Positions 25,990 to 37,564 of a DNA stretch of 60,000 bases are shown here, piece by piece. Position 1 is the first letter of the stretch; each line of letters opens with the position of its first letter. The position numbers and the translations under genes are program-made. Source of the stretch: Glandiceps talaboti (Eukaryota > Hemichordata > Enteropneusta > Spengelidae); NCBI RefSeq assembly GCF_964340395.1, contig NC_135555.1:4173501-4233500 (forward strand), read 5' to 3'. The notes beneath the pieces are model-generated. The model was not told where the DNA came from. It worked only from the letters and a program-made list of their open reading frames with translations, and made no database searches.

Positions 25990-26478
25990 TCTGTTTTTAC
26001 AGAAACCCAATATAGCTTTGAATCCATGCAGTATGGTACATTGTTTTTTTACAAAGACCCAACATAGCTTTGATTCCATGCAGTACATCCTCGCTTTTAC
26101 AAAGACCCAACATAGCTTTGAATCCATGCAGTACATTGTTTGTACAGAAACACAACATAGCCTTGAATCCATGCAGTACATTGTTTGTACAGAAACACAA
26201 CATAGCCTTGAATCCATGCAGTACATTGTTTGTACAGAAACACAACATAGCCTTGAATCCATGCAGTACATTGTTTGTACAGAAACACAACATAGCCTTG
26301 AATCCATGCAGTACAATGTTTGTACAGAAACACAACATAACCTTGAATCCATGCAGTACATTGTTTGTACAGAAACACAACATAGCCTTGAATCCATGCA
26401 GTACATTGTTTTTTACAAAGACCCAACATAGCCTTGAATCCATGCAGTACATCGTTTGTACAGAAACACAACATAGTC
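25990..26478. repeat. 45-bp minisatellite, about 10.5 copies
   Basis: The unit aacatagccttgaatccatg, cagtacattgtttgtacaga, aacac is 45 bp through the centre. The first two units are longer (52 and 48 bp) with tttttttacaaagaccc variants, and a unit of that type reappears near 26410. The period is a multiple of three, so three frames per strand stay open, giving spurious 125-180-residue ORFs. Confidence 0.97.
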
Positions 26479-26481
26479 CAA

Positions 26482-26792
26482 GGAGTATTATCTTGTGATC
26501 ATGCAACCACAATGCATTCACTGAAAATTGTAGAACCAATAATCAGACATTGTGTATGTTAATGAGTATTCAGTATTATCCATAAGCAGTACAGAAACAG
26601 GTTGAAATTGTGGTTGCCGTTGAGGGTGCTGATTTTTGCGTGTGAAGCCAAAAATCAATTTGATTTTAATAATATATCGTGTGTATAGCTAAGAAAAAAG
26701 TGTTTACCCATAGTAATACATCATGGTGTATGATATTTCAAGTAATTTATTGACCTAACAAAGTATTTTCAAAAAAACGTTTGCAGTTGCAG
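26482..26792 (+). repeat. Dispersed repeat, copy 1 (copy 2 at 48025)
   Basis: Shares tccataagcagtac, gttgagggyget-type sequence, ccaaaaatcaatttgatttt, gtttacc and the ending gcagttgc in the same order with 48025-48352. Terminal features and class are not evident. Confidence 0.85.
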
Positions 26793-27747
26793 CCATTGCA
26801 GCTATATCTTTGACTGTGCATTTGAGAAGTCATTTTCTAGGATTCACTACTTTTGCATGGTAAAAGTGAGTATGTGTTGATACGCCATGATGTTGAAACT
26901 GGGATGACGTGACATTTTACTTTGAAAGTAATTTGTTGAAATGGAAATATGAACTTTTGGAGTCTGAATTAAATGTAAGGATATCAAGCTGAGAGATATG
27001 TGATGAGTAGAGTGGCAAGAGTTTTCTATAACCCCCAGATATTGATAAGTGCTTTCAACCAATGCGCAGTCATCACAAATGGACAGATAATCAATATTGT
27101 GGCATTTAAAAAAATATGCATGACTTGATTGTCGAAACAAAACATAGGTTATTCTCAACTTATGTACTTTCTGTTATAATATAACATTTGTACAAAATAT
27201 GTTGTTGATGAATTATGAATTTGATATCTGCTGTATCCCTCAGATGGAATTCATTTTAAGTGCATTGTTTATTGATTTGATTGTTCGAAAGTGTCTTTCA
27301 TATTAAGAAAATCACAGACTTCAAGTATATATATGATGTATAACAGAAAAAGAATGACAAATTATCGGCTGTGAATGGACATACAATAACATTTATAAAA
27401 CTTTGTTATAGCCAACAAGATGAATGTACAAATGTATTGCATAATGTTGAAAAGTTCACCTGGGTTAACTTTGAACTCTACAAATAACCATTTATTTTGA
27501 ATATACTTGTTTGCCTTGTGTACATATTGATAAGTTGTTCACAAGTTGAATTATTGTAATTCTGAATGAGGAATAATGTTGTATTGTTAATAAAAATAAA
27601 TAAGTTACAATGACTATATTACTTGTTCATCCACTGGTTTATGAGCATGTTAAAATTTCAGAAATCTTTTACCTTGAATCGCGATTAGTCTGAGTTTAGT
27701 AGTTGCCACAAAGATTCCCAATCATAAGACAGAATAAGTTATTACTC
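26793..27747. other. Non-coding; no gene seen
   Basis: AT-rich sequence between two repeats; no exon recognised. Confidence 0.5.
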
Positions 27748-28684
27748 AGTCAACCCAGCTGTATAATTGGGGACCTGGTAGGATAGAGGTTGCAATGTGA
27801 ATGCTTTAATCCTATGTGTACCCTAGTCAACCCAGCTGTATAATTGGGGACTTGGTAGGATAGAGGTTGCAATGTGAATGCTTTAATCCTATGTGTACCC
27901 TAGTCAACCCAGCTGTATAATTGGGGACCTGGTAGGATAGAGGTTGCAATGTGAATGCTTTAATCCTATGTGTACCCTAGTCAACCCAGCTGTATAATTG
28001 GGGACCTGGTAGGATAGAGGTTGCAATGTGAATGCTTTAATCCTATGTGTACCCTAGTCAACCCAGCTGTATAATTGGGGACCTGGTAGGATAGAGGTTG
28101 CAATGTGAATGCTTTAATCCTATGTGTACCCTAGTCAACCCAGCTGTATAATTGGGGACCTGGTAGGATAGAGGTTGCAATGTGAATGCTTTAATCCTAT
28201 GTGTACCCTAGTCAACCCAGCTGTATAATTGGGGACCTGGTAGGATAGAGGTTGCAATGTGAATGCTTTAATCCTATGTGTACCCTAGTCAACCCAGCTG
28301 TATAATTGGGGACCTGGTAGGATAGAGGTTGCAATGTGAATGCTTTAATCCTATGTGTACCCTAGTCAACCCAGCTGTATAATTGGGGACTTGGTAGGAT
28401 AGAGGTTGCAATGTGAATGCTTTAATCCTATGTGTACCCTAGTCAACCCAGCTGTATAATTAGGGACCTGGTAGGATAGAGGTTGCAATGTGAATGCTTT
28501 AATCCTATGTGCTTATAAAGGCTGCAATGAATTGTATGCTCCCTAGGGAGTTGAGGAAGTAAAGGGCCATTGTCCCACTATAGATTCGTGCCAAGGGTAA
28601 TAATTGTAAAGTGCTTTGAGTAGTAAGTGGGAAAACGCTATATAAAACCAACATTATTATTATTATTAATATTATTGTTATTAA
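27748..28684 (+). mobile_element. SINE-like element with an internal 77-bp tandem expansion
   Basis: Ten copies of a 77-bp unit (agtcaacccagctgtataat ... taatcctatgtgtaccct) begin at 27748; cagctgtata recurs every 77 bp from 27756 to 28449. The last unit runs on without a break (taatcctatgtgcttataaa) into a typical invertebrate SINE 3' region: gtaaagtgctttgag, acgctatataaaaccaac and an (att)n tail ending about 28684. The last unit and the tail look like one original SINE body in which the 77-bp segment was amplified. No clear tRNA-like promoter head is visible at the 5' side. Confidence 0.8.
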
Positions 28685-29685
28685 AACTGGTTCCTGTCCG
28701 ATGAGAAAAATGAGCAATGGATTTGAATTTATTCACTTTTTCTTTTGCAGTGATTTCAAACTATTTTCATACTGTGATTCTGTTCTAAACCACCCCCACC
28801 CCTAAGTTGGTTAATTGAACTTGTTCAACTAAATCTGTTCAAACTAGTTTTAGTGCATGTTGGGATAGGAGAACTGACTTTACTTCCATATCGAACAGAT
28901 TCAAAATTCCATGTGAGGATAAGAGTGTAGTTTTCAGTTTAAAATGTCCTCATTCTAAGTACTATTTATTCTAGTAAGGACTGGTAGGTGTGGTTTTGAC
29001 TACCATGTGACAGACTAGGTTACAGGTAACGTTAACTAGTGTATCCTGTGGTTGATGGATGATGGTCTTTCAGGCATTATTCTCACCTTGAAGTTGACGA
29101 GTCTGCAGTGACAAATATACATGTATGAGTATTGTGAAATGCCCACAGTAGTATGGAATGGGTGGTGAGGGACCCCTAAAATTTATCATTTGAGTACTTG
29201 CCCTTGAAAATCACTTATTAGAGAGTACATATCATGGCTAGGACAAGTATTACAATTTTTATTTGATCAGAGTTCAGAAGTTCACCTACGCTTACATTTA
29301 TACATCTGCATTTTGCCTGCAAGCATACTTTACCAGTGCACGATATAACCTTTCATCTTATTATCATTAACTTTAGATTACTTTGCTCCTAGAAGCAACA
29401 AATCTATTAAAGTTATCTGCATAGCAGCTCTCATTCTGCCTTTTGAAGTATGCCCATTTCAGAAAGTACTGTGTGTGCACAAAATGAAACATGTTCAAAA
29501 TTACTTCTAGACGCATCCTTTATCACGTTTTCTATCAAAGGTGGCTACTTTGTTTTGATAAAACACAGTGTCTGTAATTATGTGGAGTACATCAAATGAA
29601 ACATTTCAATTGAAATGATGTCTGTCTTTATTGGCAAAAATAAAGAATGTCTCGTAATAAAAGTAAATATAATGTATAAGTACTA
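28685..29685. other. Non-coding; no gene seen
   Basis: AT-rich; no exon or ordered repeat recognised. Confidence 0.5.
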
Positions 29686-29689
29686 AACC

Positions 29690-30535
29690 TTGTGTCATGT
29701 CAGGGTACTGTTGATAATTACAAACATACAAAGAATTGTTTGCATTATAAATCTAAGTGTGTATTCGAACCCCGCTGATAATTAATTTTAATTACACACA
29801 TGAATAATTTTAACAAATCCCCAATACCTGTGTACTTAGGCACAAATAAAGTTTGTACGTGTGGACATGTAGTGAGTCTTGTACGTGGGCAAATTTCTTG
29901 CGTCACGGTATTTTTGATAATTACAAAGAATGAAAATTAAAATTTTGATTTGTAATTGTAAGTTATATGTATTCAAGGTATGTTGTATGATAGATTACAG
30001 CTAATAATTAATTTTAATCTGACAGATAATTTTAACAAGCACCCAGTTCTTGTTTACTTGTAGGCATATATAAAAGTAAATACATGTGTACAAGTAGTAA
30101 ATTTTGTTCTTGGGCGAATTTCTTGCTTCAGACACAGTACCTATAATGATGCATCAGGGTACTTTGGATAGTTACAAAGAATGGACGTGAGGCTTCTGAT
30201 TTATATTAGTTTATGTTTTCAAGATATGTTACTTCATAGATTGCAGCTGGTAATTAATTTGAATCACATTTGAATTATTTTAATATTAGTATCTAGTTGC
30301 TGTGTACTTTCCGGCACAACTATAGCATAAATGTGTACAAGTGGTGAATGTTGTGTATCAGGGCATTTCTAGTGTGAAAGTTACAAAGAACAATAATGTA
30401 CTCCAGCTAGTGATTTATATATGTATTTCCAAATATGTGTATTCAAGATGTGACAGTTTATAGATTGTATTTGACAATTAATTTGAATCAGATATGAATT
30501 ATTTTATAACAAGCGCCCAGTTGTTGCGTACTTTT
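29690..30535 (+). repeat. Four diverged copies of a ~230-bp unit
   Basis: The block taattaatttkaat recurs near 29779, 30006, 30253 and 30478. Each time it is followed by gaattattttaa, acaagcrcccagtt, gtgtactt and (in the first three) tgtgtacaagtrgt, and preceded by gttacaaagaa and a tattcaagrtatgt block. The copies are strongly diverged, so the array is old. Confidence 0.8.
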
Positions 30536-31668
30536 ACCAGAAAGATCTGTTGATGAGACTGTTGTGAGATAATTGACGGTATTCTACAGAAAATAATGTG
30601 TTTGGAATTCATAATTTTGTAATCTCATGTACCTTTGAAATGGACAAGTCAGTCAGTCTTTCATGATAAAATAGAAAAAAGAACCCTGAGTGAGCGAGTC
30701 AGGCAATCTGTTGAAAAAAAGGAGGAAAAATGAACCCTGAGGCAATATTTCACTATCGGTTGAAGTGCACTCATAATTTGTAGGCACCAGCTGTCTCACT
30801 AATTTTGGTAAATTTTATTGCTTTCTTGAGATTTTCCTTTTTATTAGGTGATGTATGTTAAATTTGACTTTGGAAAAAGATCATATTTGTATACTTGTAG
30901 ATGTTGAAGACATTAGTATGAACATATTCAACTTATCAAGGTGACTTCAGAGTTATCCAAAAATGTGTTTCTCATAGTGATTACCAACAAAATGGGGTTG
31001 ATGTGTCGGTATTTGTCCGTCTGGAAACCAAATTTTTAAAAAAGAAAATAATACACCTTAGGCAGTATGTCACAATCAGATACATTGTAATATACTCATC
31101 CTAATAAATACTGTCGTGAGTGATATAGTAATCATACGCCACAGATTTTTAATAGATTTTATAAACAAATTTTATTGGAGATACATATTATTAGTTTGAT
31201 GAAAATTTCCTTTCTTTCTGTTGTAACAAAAGTCAGGTTTGGTTGAATTGTAAAAACAAAAATTAGCATTGCCATTAGCCTACATGATGTCTGAAAGACA
31301 GAGATTCCCTACAGGATGCTTGAATGTCTTTCACAGCATGAACTCTTGTCAATTCATCATGTTCAATTACAAATCAGAATTAAAAGAACTGAGGGCACTG
31401 TTTTCAACACCCACACATAATAACAACTTGCAGCTATATTTCAAAGAGCATTGATGATACAGGATGTGGAACCAAATCTGTGTTCATGCAGACTTGTCTT
31501 GTAGTAAGAGTTCTGTCGTGTCTTTTTAGGCAGTATATTTCTTCAGTATTCTTCGTATTGGTTTTTTTGCAAATCATTTTCCAGAAATGGACAAGTGATG
31601 TCAGTGCAATGTTCAACTGTTAGTTAATCCTAGAATGCTCCAGGACAGTTCTGAAACTCTTCAGGGTC
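30536..31668. other. Non-coding; one weak ancient duplication
   Basis: aaccctgaggcaatatttcac near 30733 resembles acaccttaggcagtatgtcac near 31051, with further weak similarity downstream. No exon is recognised. Confidence 0.4.
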
Positions 31669-32206
31669 TAGTCTTGCTGCTAGACGTTCGGGCTTTCTTT
31701 CGATGCTAAAACTATAAGCGAGCGAAGTTCGCATGTGAGGGCCTGCCCAAACAGTCTAGCGAATGTCATTTTCAGACCGGACATTCCATTGAGATTACAT
31801 TGAGCGGTGGGTTGGGCCATCTATGCATATATATACTTTAATATATTCAATAACCTATGACCTCGGGGAATCTCTGCATGCAAGTGTTGACAAACACATT
31901 TACGTCATTACTATGGCTTATCGGTTTATGGTAATTGTGAGTTTGATGAGTGTGTAGACGTTGTCATTCACACATTTCGGTTAATGCATTGGTGGTTATT
32001 TATTCAAGCCCCTCCTTAAGATGAATATGCATGAAAATTTAGCTATTGTCCTCTGTTTGTGCTTGTCGCTAATACGGTTCTCTGATTGGTAGTTATTTAT
32101 ATCCTGATGGCATTCGCTAGACCTCGGATGTTCCATCCTCGATAGCGTTGTTCGGCTGTGTGTCGTATTTTATCGGAAGAACATCCGAGGGCTAGCTGAT
32201 AGACTA
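31669..32206. mobile_element. ~540-bp inverted-repeat DNA element
   Basis: The left end tagtcttgctgctagacgtt and the inverse of the right end tagtctatcagctagccctc begin ~105-bp imperfect terminal repeats, both reaching a gtctagcgaatgycat block. GGTC flanks both ends. The interior has locally higher CpG content and a further hairpin (cctcggatgttc / gaacatccgagg). There is no transposase ORF. The class is unknown. Confidence 0.65.
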
Positions 32207-33121
32207 GGTCTGTTCTAGAATAGCTCAGAGGTTTTTTTTAAGTGTCTTTAGGGTCCTTTCTAGAACAGCTCAGAGGTTGTTTAAGTATCATCCAGTCTTA
32301 TCTATAGGGACATTCTATGAGTTAATTACACTTCATTTGACTTGTGTGTGACGTCATATGTGTAGTTCAGATTTGTTCCAGTGTTGAAATTAAATATATT
32401 AGCATCAGAATGAAACATGTTCTTTGACTTGAGCCTGAGGTGTACACGGGGACCACAATGTACTTGTAAGTCTCAATTTTGTTCAATTTTGACTTGAAGA
32501 TGTGCTCAAAGTAGTAGAACATTTTTGTTGTCCAGATTTCCACTTTCACATAGCTTGAACAGATTTACCATATTGATATCAAAGATCCCTGGAATGTGTG
32601 AGCTGACCTTAGAAACAGTCAAGAATATCCCCTGATCATCGGAATAAAAGACTTAGGATGCACTTTCTGTATCTACTCTGTATTTATATGATAAACAGAT
32701 AAAATTATTTCAGCTATGATATTCTTCAAATGTGTGTACTGAAAAATTATCCTTGTCAACCTTTGTCCAACCCCTGGCTTTTTTGTAAGTCTTTGAGAAT
32801 AGCAAGCATACATACCTGTTTCTACATGTCTCATGGTGTAGTTATGAGCACTGGAGTATTCAATAATCCATTTATCGTGAACAGGGTACAAAAATTTATC
32901 CCAGTTGGGAGGATTTTGGGATGTCCCTGACTGATGAAAGGATTTTGAATATGGAGAACAAGAATCTAATTTATTGGAACATGTACACAATGTATTGATA
33001 TTTCGTTAGTGTTATCAACTATGAACTCTCAGTTGAAACATGTCCAGCATGTTAATTACTTGACATTAGTTAAGTTTTTGTTGTTGTATCTTGTTGAGAT
33101 GCATGACATGCAAATCTCCAA
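32207..33121. other. Non-coding; small tandem duplication
   Basis: ttctagaatagctcagaggt at about 32213 is repeated as ttctagaacagctcagaggt at about 32258. Nothing else was recognised. Confidence 0.5.
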
Positions 33122-33486
33122 AAATTGCAGAAGATAATAAATATGTAAAATGTTTGTTATTGTACGTACAATAACAAACTTTTTAGACATTTTTTTAAAA
33201 AGCTTTTTTGCAATTTATTTAGTTACAAACAAGGACTTGGTCAATGTTGTTTCACATTGATTTTTCAAGTAGGCTGCCATGATAAAATTGTTTTATAAAT
33301 TAAAAATCCAAAATAAATACCCAATCCTCAAGGGTCTTTAAGCCAATTTGACGCGCCACTGACACACACAATTTCTAGTGACACACCAAAATTTGGTGTT
33401 CCCCTATCTCTTACTATGTGATGACTGAAAAGAAATGCCATTTTGACTCGCAAAACTGATATTCCTCATCCGTATGGCTACTTTAA
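33122..33486 (+). mobile_element. TTAA-bounded palindromic element, copy 2, split by a MITE
   Basis: Matches the centre and right arm of the element at 35167-35520 (tttgttattg / caataacaaac centre, tttttcaagtag, ccaaaataaatacccaat). The match breaks at 33328 and resumes at 33459-33486 (ctcatccgtatggctacttt, ending at TTAA). The intervening 130 bp is a hAT-like MITE. The left arm is missing. Confidence 0.85.
33329..33458 (-). mobile_element. hAT-like MITE copy nested in the TTAA element
   Basis: Reverse orientation relative to 35577-35744: ttaagccaatttgacgcgcc, actgacacacacaatttcta, gttcccctatctcttactat and gtgatgac align with the inverse of that copy. Flanks ccaatcct and atattcct resemble a decayed 8-bp target duplication. 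Both ends are eroded. Confidence 0.8.
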
Positions 33487-35166
33487 TATATCTGATGTGA
33501 AGCAAAGTATGAAAAATTGAAAAACAATCATTAGTTATTTAAAATAGCAAAAATTTGAATAGTTTGAAATTGCACTGTATTGATAAAATTTGAAATAGTA
33601 CTTATGACTTAAGACGGTGCCCCAAATTTGAATTTATTTATTAGGTATGCAATTTTATGAAGTTCTGAGTTTTACCACCATCATTGGAAACCTGAAACGT
33701 CATCTCATAATAAATAAATAAAATACAGCCTGCTAAGCTTTCCATAACCTCAAAGCTGAAATTAATCAATAGGAAAAAAATCAGAATAAAGAACATAAAA
33801 TACTACATACTCTAGAAGTAATACAGATTGATATTGTAAATCACTTTCTTCTAAGTCCTGGAAATTATTATTACTGAGAGAAAAAATGACCCTGATCTGT
33901 TTTTGCATGGTATTACTGTCATAGAATGTATCCTCAGTACATATGTAGACAAAATGAGATAGCGTGTGCTAACCTTACAGGATATATGTACTTGATATTA
34001 CCAGAGCCAATTAGCTCAAAAAAGGGCCTCCGCAAGTAACATGTACGCAATGTGTCTACTTACCATTACATATACCTTAAGACATAACATGATCTCCCCC
34101 TCCATTTTAGTTGTTCACATCATCATGATCATAGAGTCGTTATATAGTTACCATGGTAACCTATGAAGTTAGGTATAGAAATTCAAGAGATGATTAAAAA
34201 GGATGCTTTTAATGGATTGTATTCACTGTAACTTGTAAGATCCAGTATATCAGGGGTCTTTTAATGTGTTATTCATCTCATAGCATTTGTATGCAAGATA
34301 TGAATTAACCGAAAATCGACTGATTTTAATTTGCATTTTTGTTTCTTTTTTTGTTTAAGTTTGTTTCGTAGGGTGTTAATTGATTTAATGAGACATGGAA
34401 AGCATATAATTTACAAGAAAATAGTTCATATGAATTATAAACAGAATAAGTGGATATGCTTAGATAAAGAGTGGGAGAATATCCTGAATATCATTAGTTT
34501 CTCGTTGATCTGATATGCTTTGAATTTTTGGCATTAACAGATTAATTTAGCAGATGTATTTCATTTAATACCAAATCAAATCAAATCAAAGAATGAGATA
34601 AGTTGTATGAAGCAAAATTGATTTCTGAAAGCGATTAAGCAGGTTTGCTATAGTGCAACATCATTTTTACTCTCAAAACATATGGATCCTTTCATGATGT
34701 CATGGATGTCAAAGGTCATATCTTTATGCAAATGATATGCAAATCATAGTTTACAGACATATAGCACATATTGACAGGTTTTTTGCCACAAAGGCTTATA
34801 TTAATCCATAAATTGTCTCTTCATAATTCTATGTAATATCAAAAGAAGACATTGTAGGAAAAGACAAATATTTGCAGAAAATACCAATCAGTGTCTTGTA
34901 TTTATGTAAGAGATAAAAGAAAGTTGTCATGTCAAATTTAATTCCATATAATCTATATTTGACTAGACAAGTAAACAGTGATCAATTCCTCATATTTACT
35001 GAATACATAGACATTTGTCATGTATCTGTTTACTCTATTGGTATTTTAAGGACATTAACTTGACAGTCATTCACACAGTGTAATTTGATGTGCAAATGTT
35101 GGATACAGATAAATTCATACAAAAGTGCATCATTTCTTGTACTTGCTGGATTGGTGATTCTTGACA
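33487..35166. other. Non-coding; one perfect X-box palindrome
   Basis: AT-rich with (aaatc)n near 34573. gttaccatggtaac at 34147-34160 is a perfect palindrome fitting the RFX consensus. No exon is recognised. Confidence 0.5.
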
Positions 35167-35520
35167 TTAAAGTGGCCATATGGATGAGACTTTGGTATTT
35201 ATTTTGGATTTTTATTTGATAAAACAGCTTCACTATGTTTTTCTACTTGAAAAAATAAAGCGAAAGAACATATACCAAGTCCATGTTCATAACTCAATAC
35301 ATTGCAAAAAGATGCAAAAAGTGTAAAAAGTTTGTTATTGAACATACAATAACAAACATTTTACACGTTGTTTAATGTTTTGCAGTTTATTGAGTTGTGT
35401 ACATAAACTTGGTATATGTTCTTTCGCTTTATTTTTTCAAGTAGAAAAACATAGTGAAGCTGTTTTATCAAATAAAAATCCAAAATAAATACCCAATTCT
35501 CATCCATATGGCCACTTTAA
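35167..35520. mobile_element. 354-bp near-perfect palindromic element with TTAA ends
   Basis: From ttaaagtggccatatggatg at the left to its inverse catccatatggccactttaa at the right, the two ~170-bp arms are nearly exact inverted copies, meeting around tttgttattgaacatacaat. All three copies in this window end at TTAA, which suggests insertion at TTAA. The TIR start agtggcc is not the usual piggyBac end, so the superfamily is open. Confidence 0.9.
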
Positions 35521-35576
35521 ATTTAGAGTTTGAAGACAACAGATAAAAGTCTCATCATTTGATTAATTGTACAAAC

Positions 35577-35744
35577 CAGTGCGCCCTCTAATGATAGCCA
35601 AACTTTGTTGTTCTGGGTCAAAATGATAAAAACTGGGATTTCTTGTGAGTCACCACATAGTAAGAAATAGGGGAACGCCACATTTTGGTGCATCATAAGA
35701 AATTGTGTGTCAGTGGCACGTCAAATTGGCTTAGAGGCACACTG
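35577..35744 (+). mobile_element. hAT-like MITE with 8-bp target duplication
   Basis: Starts cagtgcgccctctaatgata and, read inversely from the right, cagtgtgcctctaagccaat. Flanks are gtacaaac (35569-35576) and gtacaaat (35745-35752), matching at 7 of 8 positions. CAGTG-type ends with an 8-bp duplication are typical of hAT elements. No ORF is present, so it is non-autonomous. Confidence 0.9.
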
Positions 35745-35752
35745 GTACAAAT

Positions 35753-36323
35753 CTAAGTTGATTGTAAATAAATATAACCTTATCAAATCAAAATTTCTAT
35801 TTCACAAAGTCAAGCATTTTCTTGGAGGCAAATTCCAAATTTTTGCTGACATACATTTATACGTAAATCGCCATCACCATTTTAAAAAACAAACAAACAG
35901 ACAAATACATAAAGGTTTGCAGAAAATGATGAAAGTTTATACATATTACTTTGAATAACATGTACAGAAAAGTGGATATCCTTTAATGATGTTAAACTGT
36001 TTTTGAATTCAGCAGTTGATGTCTAGGTTCAAAAATCACAACAGAATGACGCATTTCCTGGACGATTATGTTTGAAAGTATAGTCAACTAGTTCTCTGAC
36101 TGTCTGATATATACATAAATAACTGTTGTCATTTCTAGTTTTAAAGAAAACACTGATGAGTCTCCAGATAAAACCTATTTTGAATTAAAATTTAGCTTTT
36201 TGACTTGTATCCAATTTTAAATACGGTAGAAGAGATTTTCAAATAATTTTTTTTTCAAAAATCCAGTGATGCTGAAATTTTTTGTTGCTATGTACATATG
36301 ATACCTTTTCTATGTGTAGTTTT
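35753..36323. other. Non-coding; no gene seen
   Basis: AT-rich; no exon recognised. Confidence 0.5.
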
Positions 36324-36473
36324 ATTATGGCAATTTTCTCAGATAGAAAATTACATATCTAAAATTGAGTACCGGTACCGTAATTATTATGGTACCGAAT
36401 TTTAGATAATAATTTTCTTGTGCTCATATCTTTTCTTAAGTATTTGGGATATGAAATTTGAGATTGCCATAGA
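36324..36473. mobile_element. Foldback element centred on GGTACC palindromes
   Basis: tatctaaaattgagtaccgg (36356) faces ggtaccgaattttagata (ending 36408). Outer blocks tatggcaattttctca and its inverse tgagattgccata extend the inverted repeat to about 36324 and 36473. An old MITE is the likeliest reading. Confidence 0.65.
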
Positions 36474-36547
36474 AAATTTCTCATGGTAAGAAAATGTGAT
36501 GTGGCATAATAACTTTCAGAGTGCATTGCGACATAATTTGAAAGCAG

Positions 36548-36759
36548 TTAACCCTTTCATTCCTAGAGACGACATTGGAATAAATAGAAACTTGATTGTA
36601 AGAACATTATCTAAAATTTAAGAATATTACTTCATTGGGAAGTAATATTTCTTGAATTCTGATCTAAAATAAAGTTGATCTTTTTCCAAAAATTACAGAG
36701 AAACAAGAATTTTTGTTCAAAAATTTTGGCGGGAAAGTTTCTAGTCCTGAAAGGGTTAA
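36548..36759. mobile_element. piggyBac-like MITE (TTAA target)
   Basis: The left end ttaaccctttcattcctaga and the inverse of the right end ttaaccctttcaggactaga form short terminal repeats bounded by TTAA on both sides, and CCCTTT-type ends are usual for piggyBac derivatives. The centre carries a hairpin (aatattacttcattgggaag plus taatatt). No ORF is present. Confidence 0.85.
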
Positions 36760-37198
36760 TCTGAAATGGACTTTGTATATAAATTCAATAACTAGTTTTG
36801 ACATTCTGTCATGGTACAAAATGTATTCAATTTTGTGCTTGATAAAATTGATTATTGAATTTGAGTACAGTATTTGTAAAAAGTGACATGTCTGTTTGCA
36901 AACTAATTACAAATCACACTCTGTGTTCAATTTCTGAAGAATTGGGCTTATAACACAATTTTGGTATTCCATAACGCGATAATAACAGTTGAGCAGTAAA
37001 TATTGCTTTTCTTTAGGGTTGTCAAATTCAACCTGCAGTGTTTTTTTCCCCCAAAACTGTAAAATTATGTCTGTAGGTAAAATATGGATTGTTTATACAT
37101 GTGTTCTCCATCAACTATTGATGGCAGTTTGTGATAAACCGCCTGATTTTTAGCACAACTGAACTGTCTCAGGTTCAGCATGCTATAGACATTAAGTT

Positions 37199-37224
37199 CT
37201 GTCTGTCTGTCTGTCTGTCTGTCA

Positions 37225-37300
<76 letters not shown>

Positions 37301-37533
37301 GACTATGTATGTATGTATGTATGTATGTATGTATGTATCTATGTGTGTGTATGTATGTATATGTGTGTATGTATGTATGTACATATGTATGTATATAAAT
37401 TATGTATGTTTGTATGTATGTATGTATGTATGTATGTATGTATGTATGTATGTATGTATGTATGTATGTTGTATACATGTGTGTATGTATGTATGTATGT
37501 ATGTATGTATGTATGTATGTATGTATGTATGTA

Positions 37534-37564
<31 letters not shown>

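Noticed and set aside
25966-26539. Several 125-180-residue ORFs on both strands
   Set aside because: They are translations of a 45-bp repeat in different frames; the period is divisible by three, so stops are rarely met.
33338-35734. A single 2.4-kb transposon bounded by ~90-bp inverted repeats
   Set aside because: The two inverted ends are better explained as two separate hAT-like MITE copies in opposite orientation, each with its own ends and flanking duplications.
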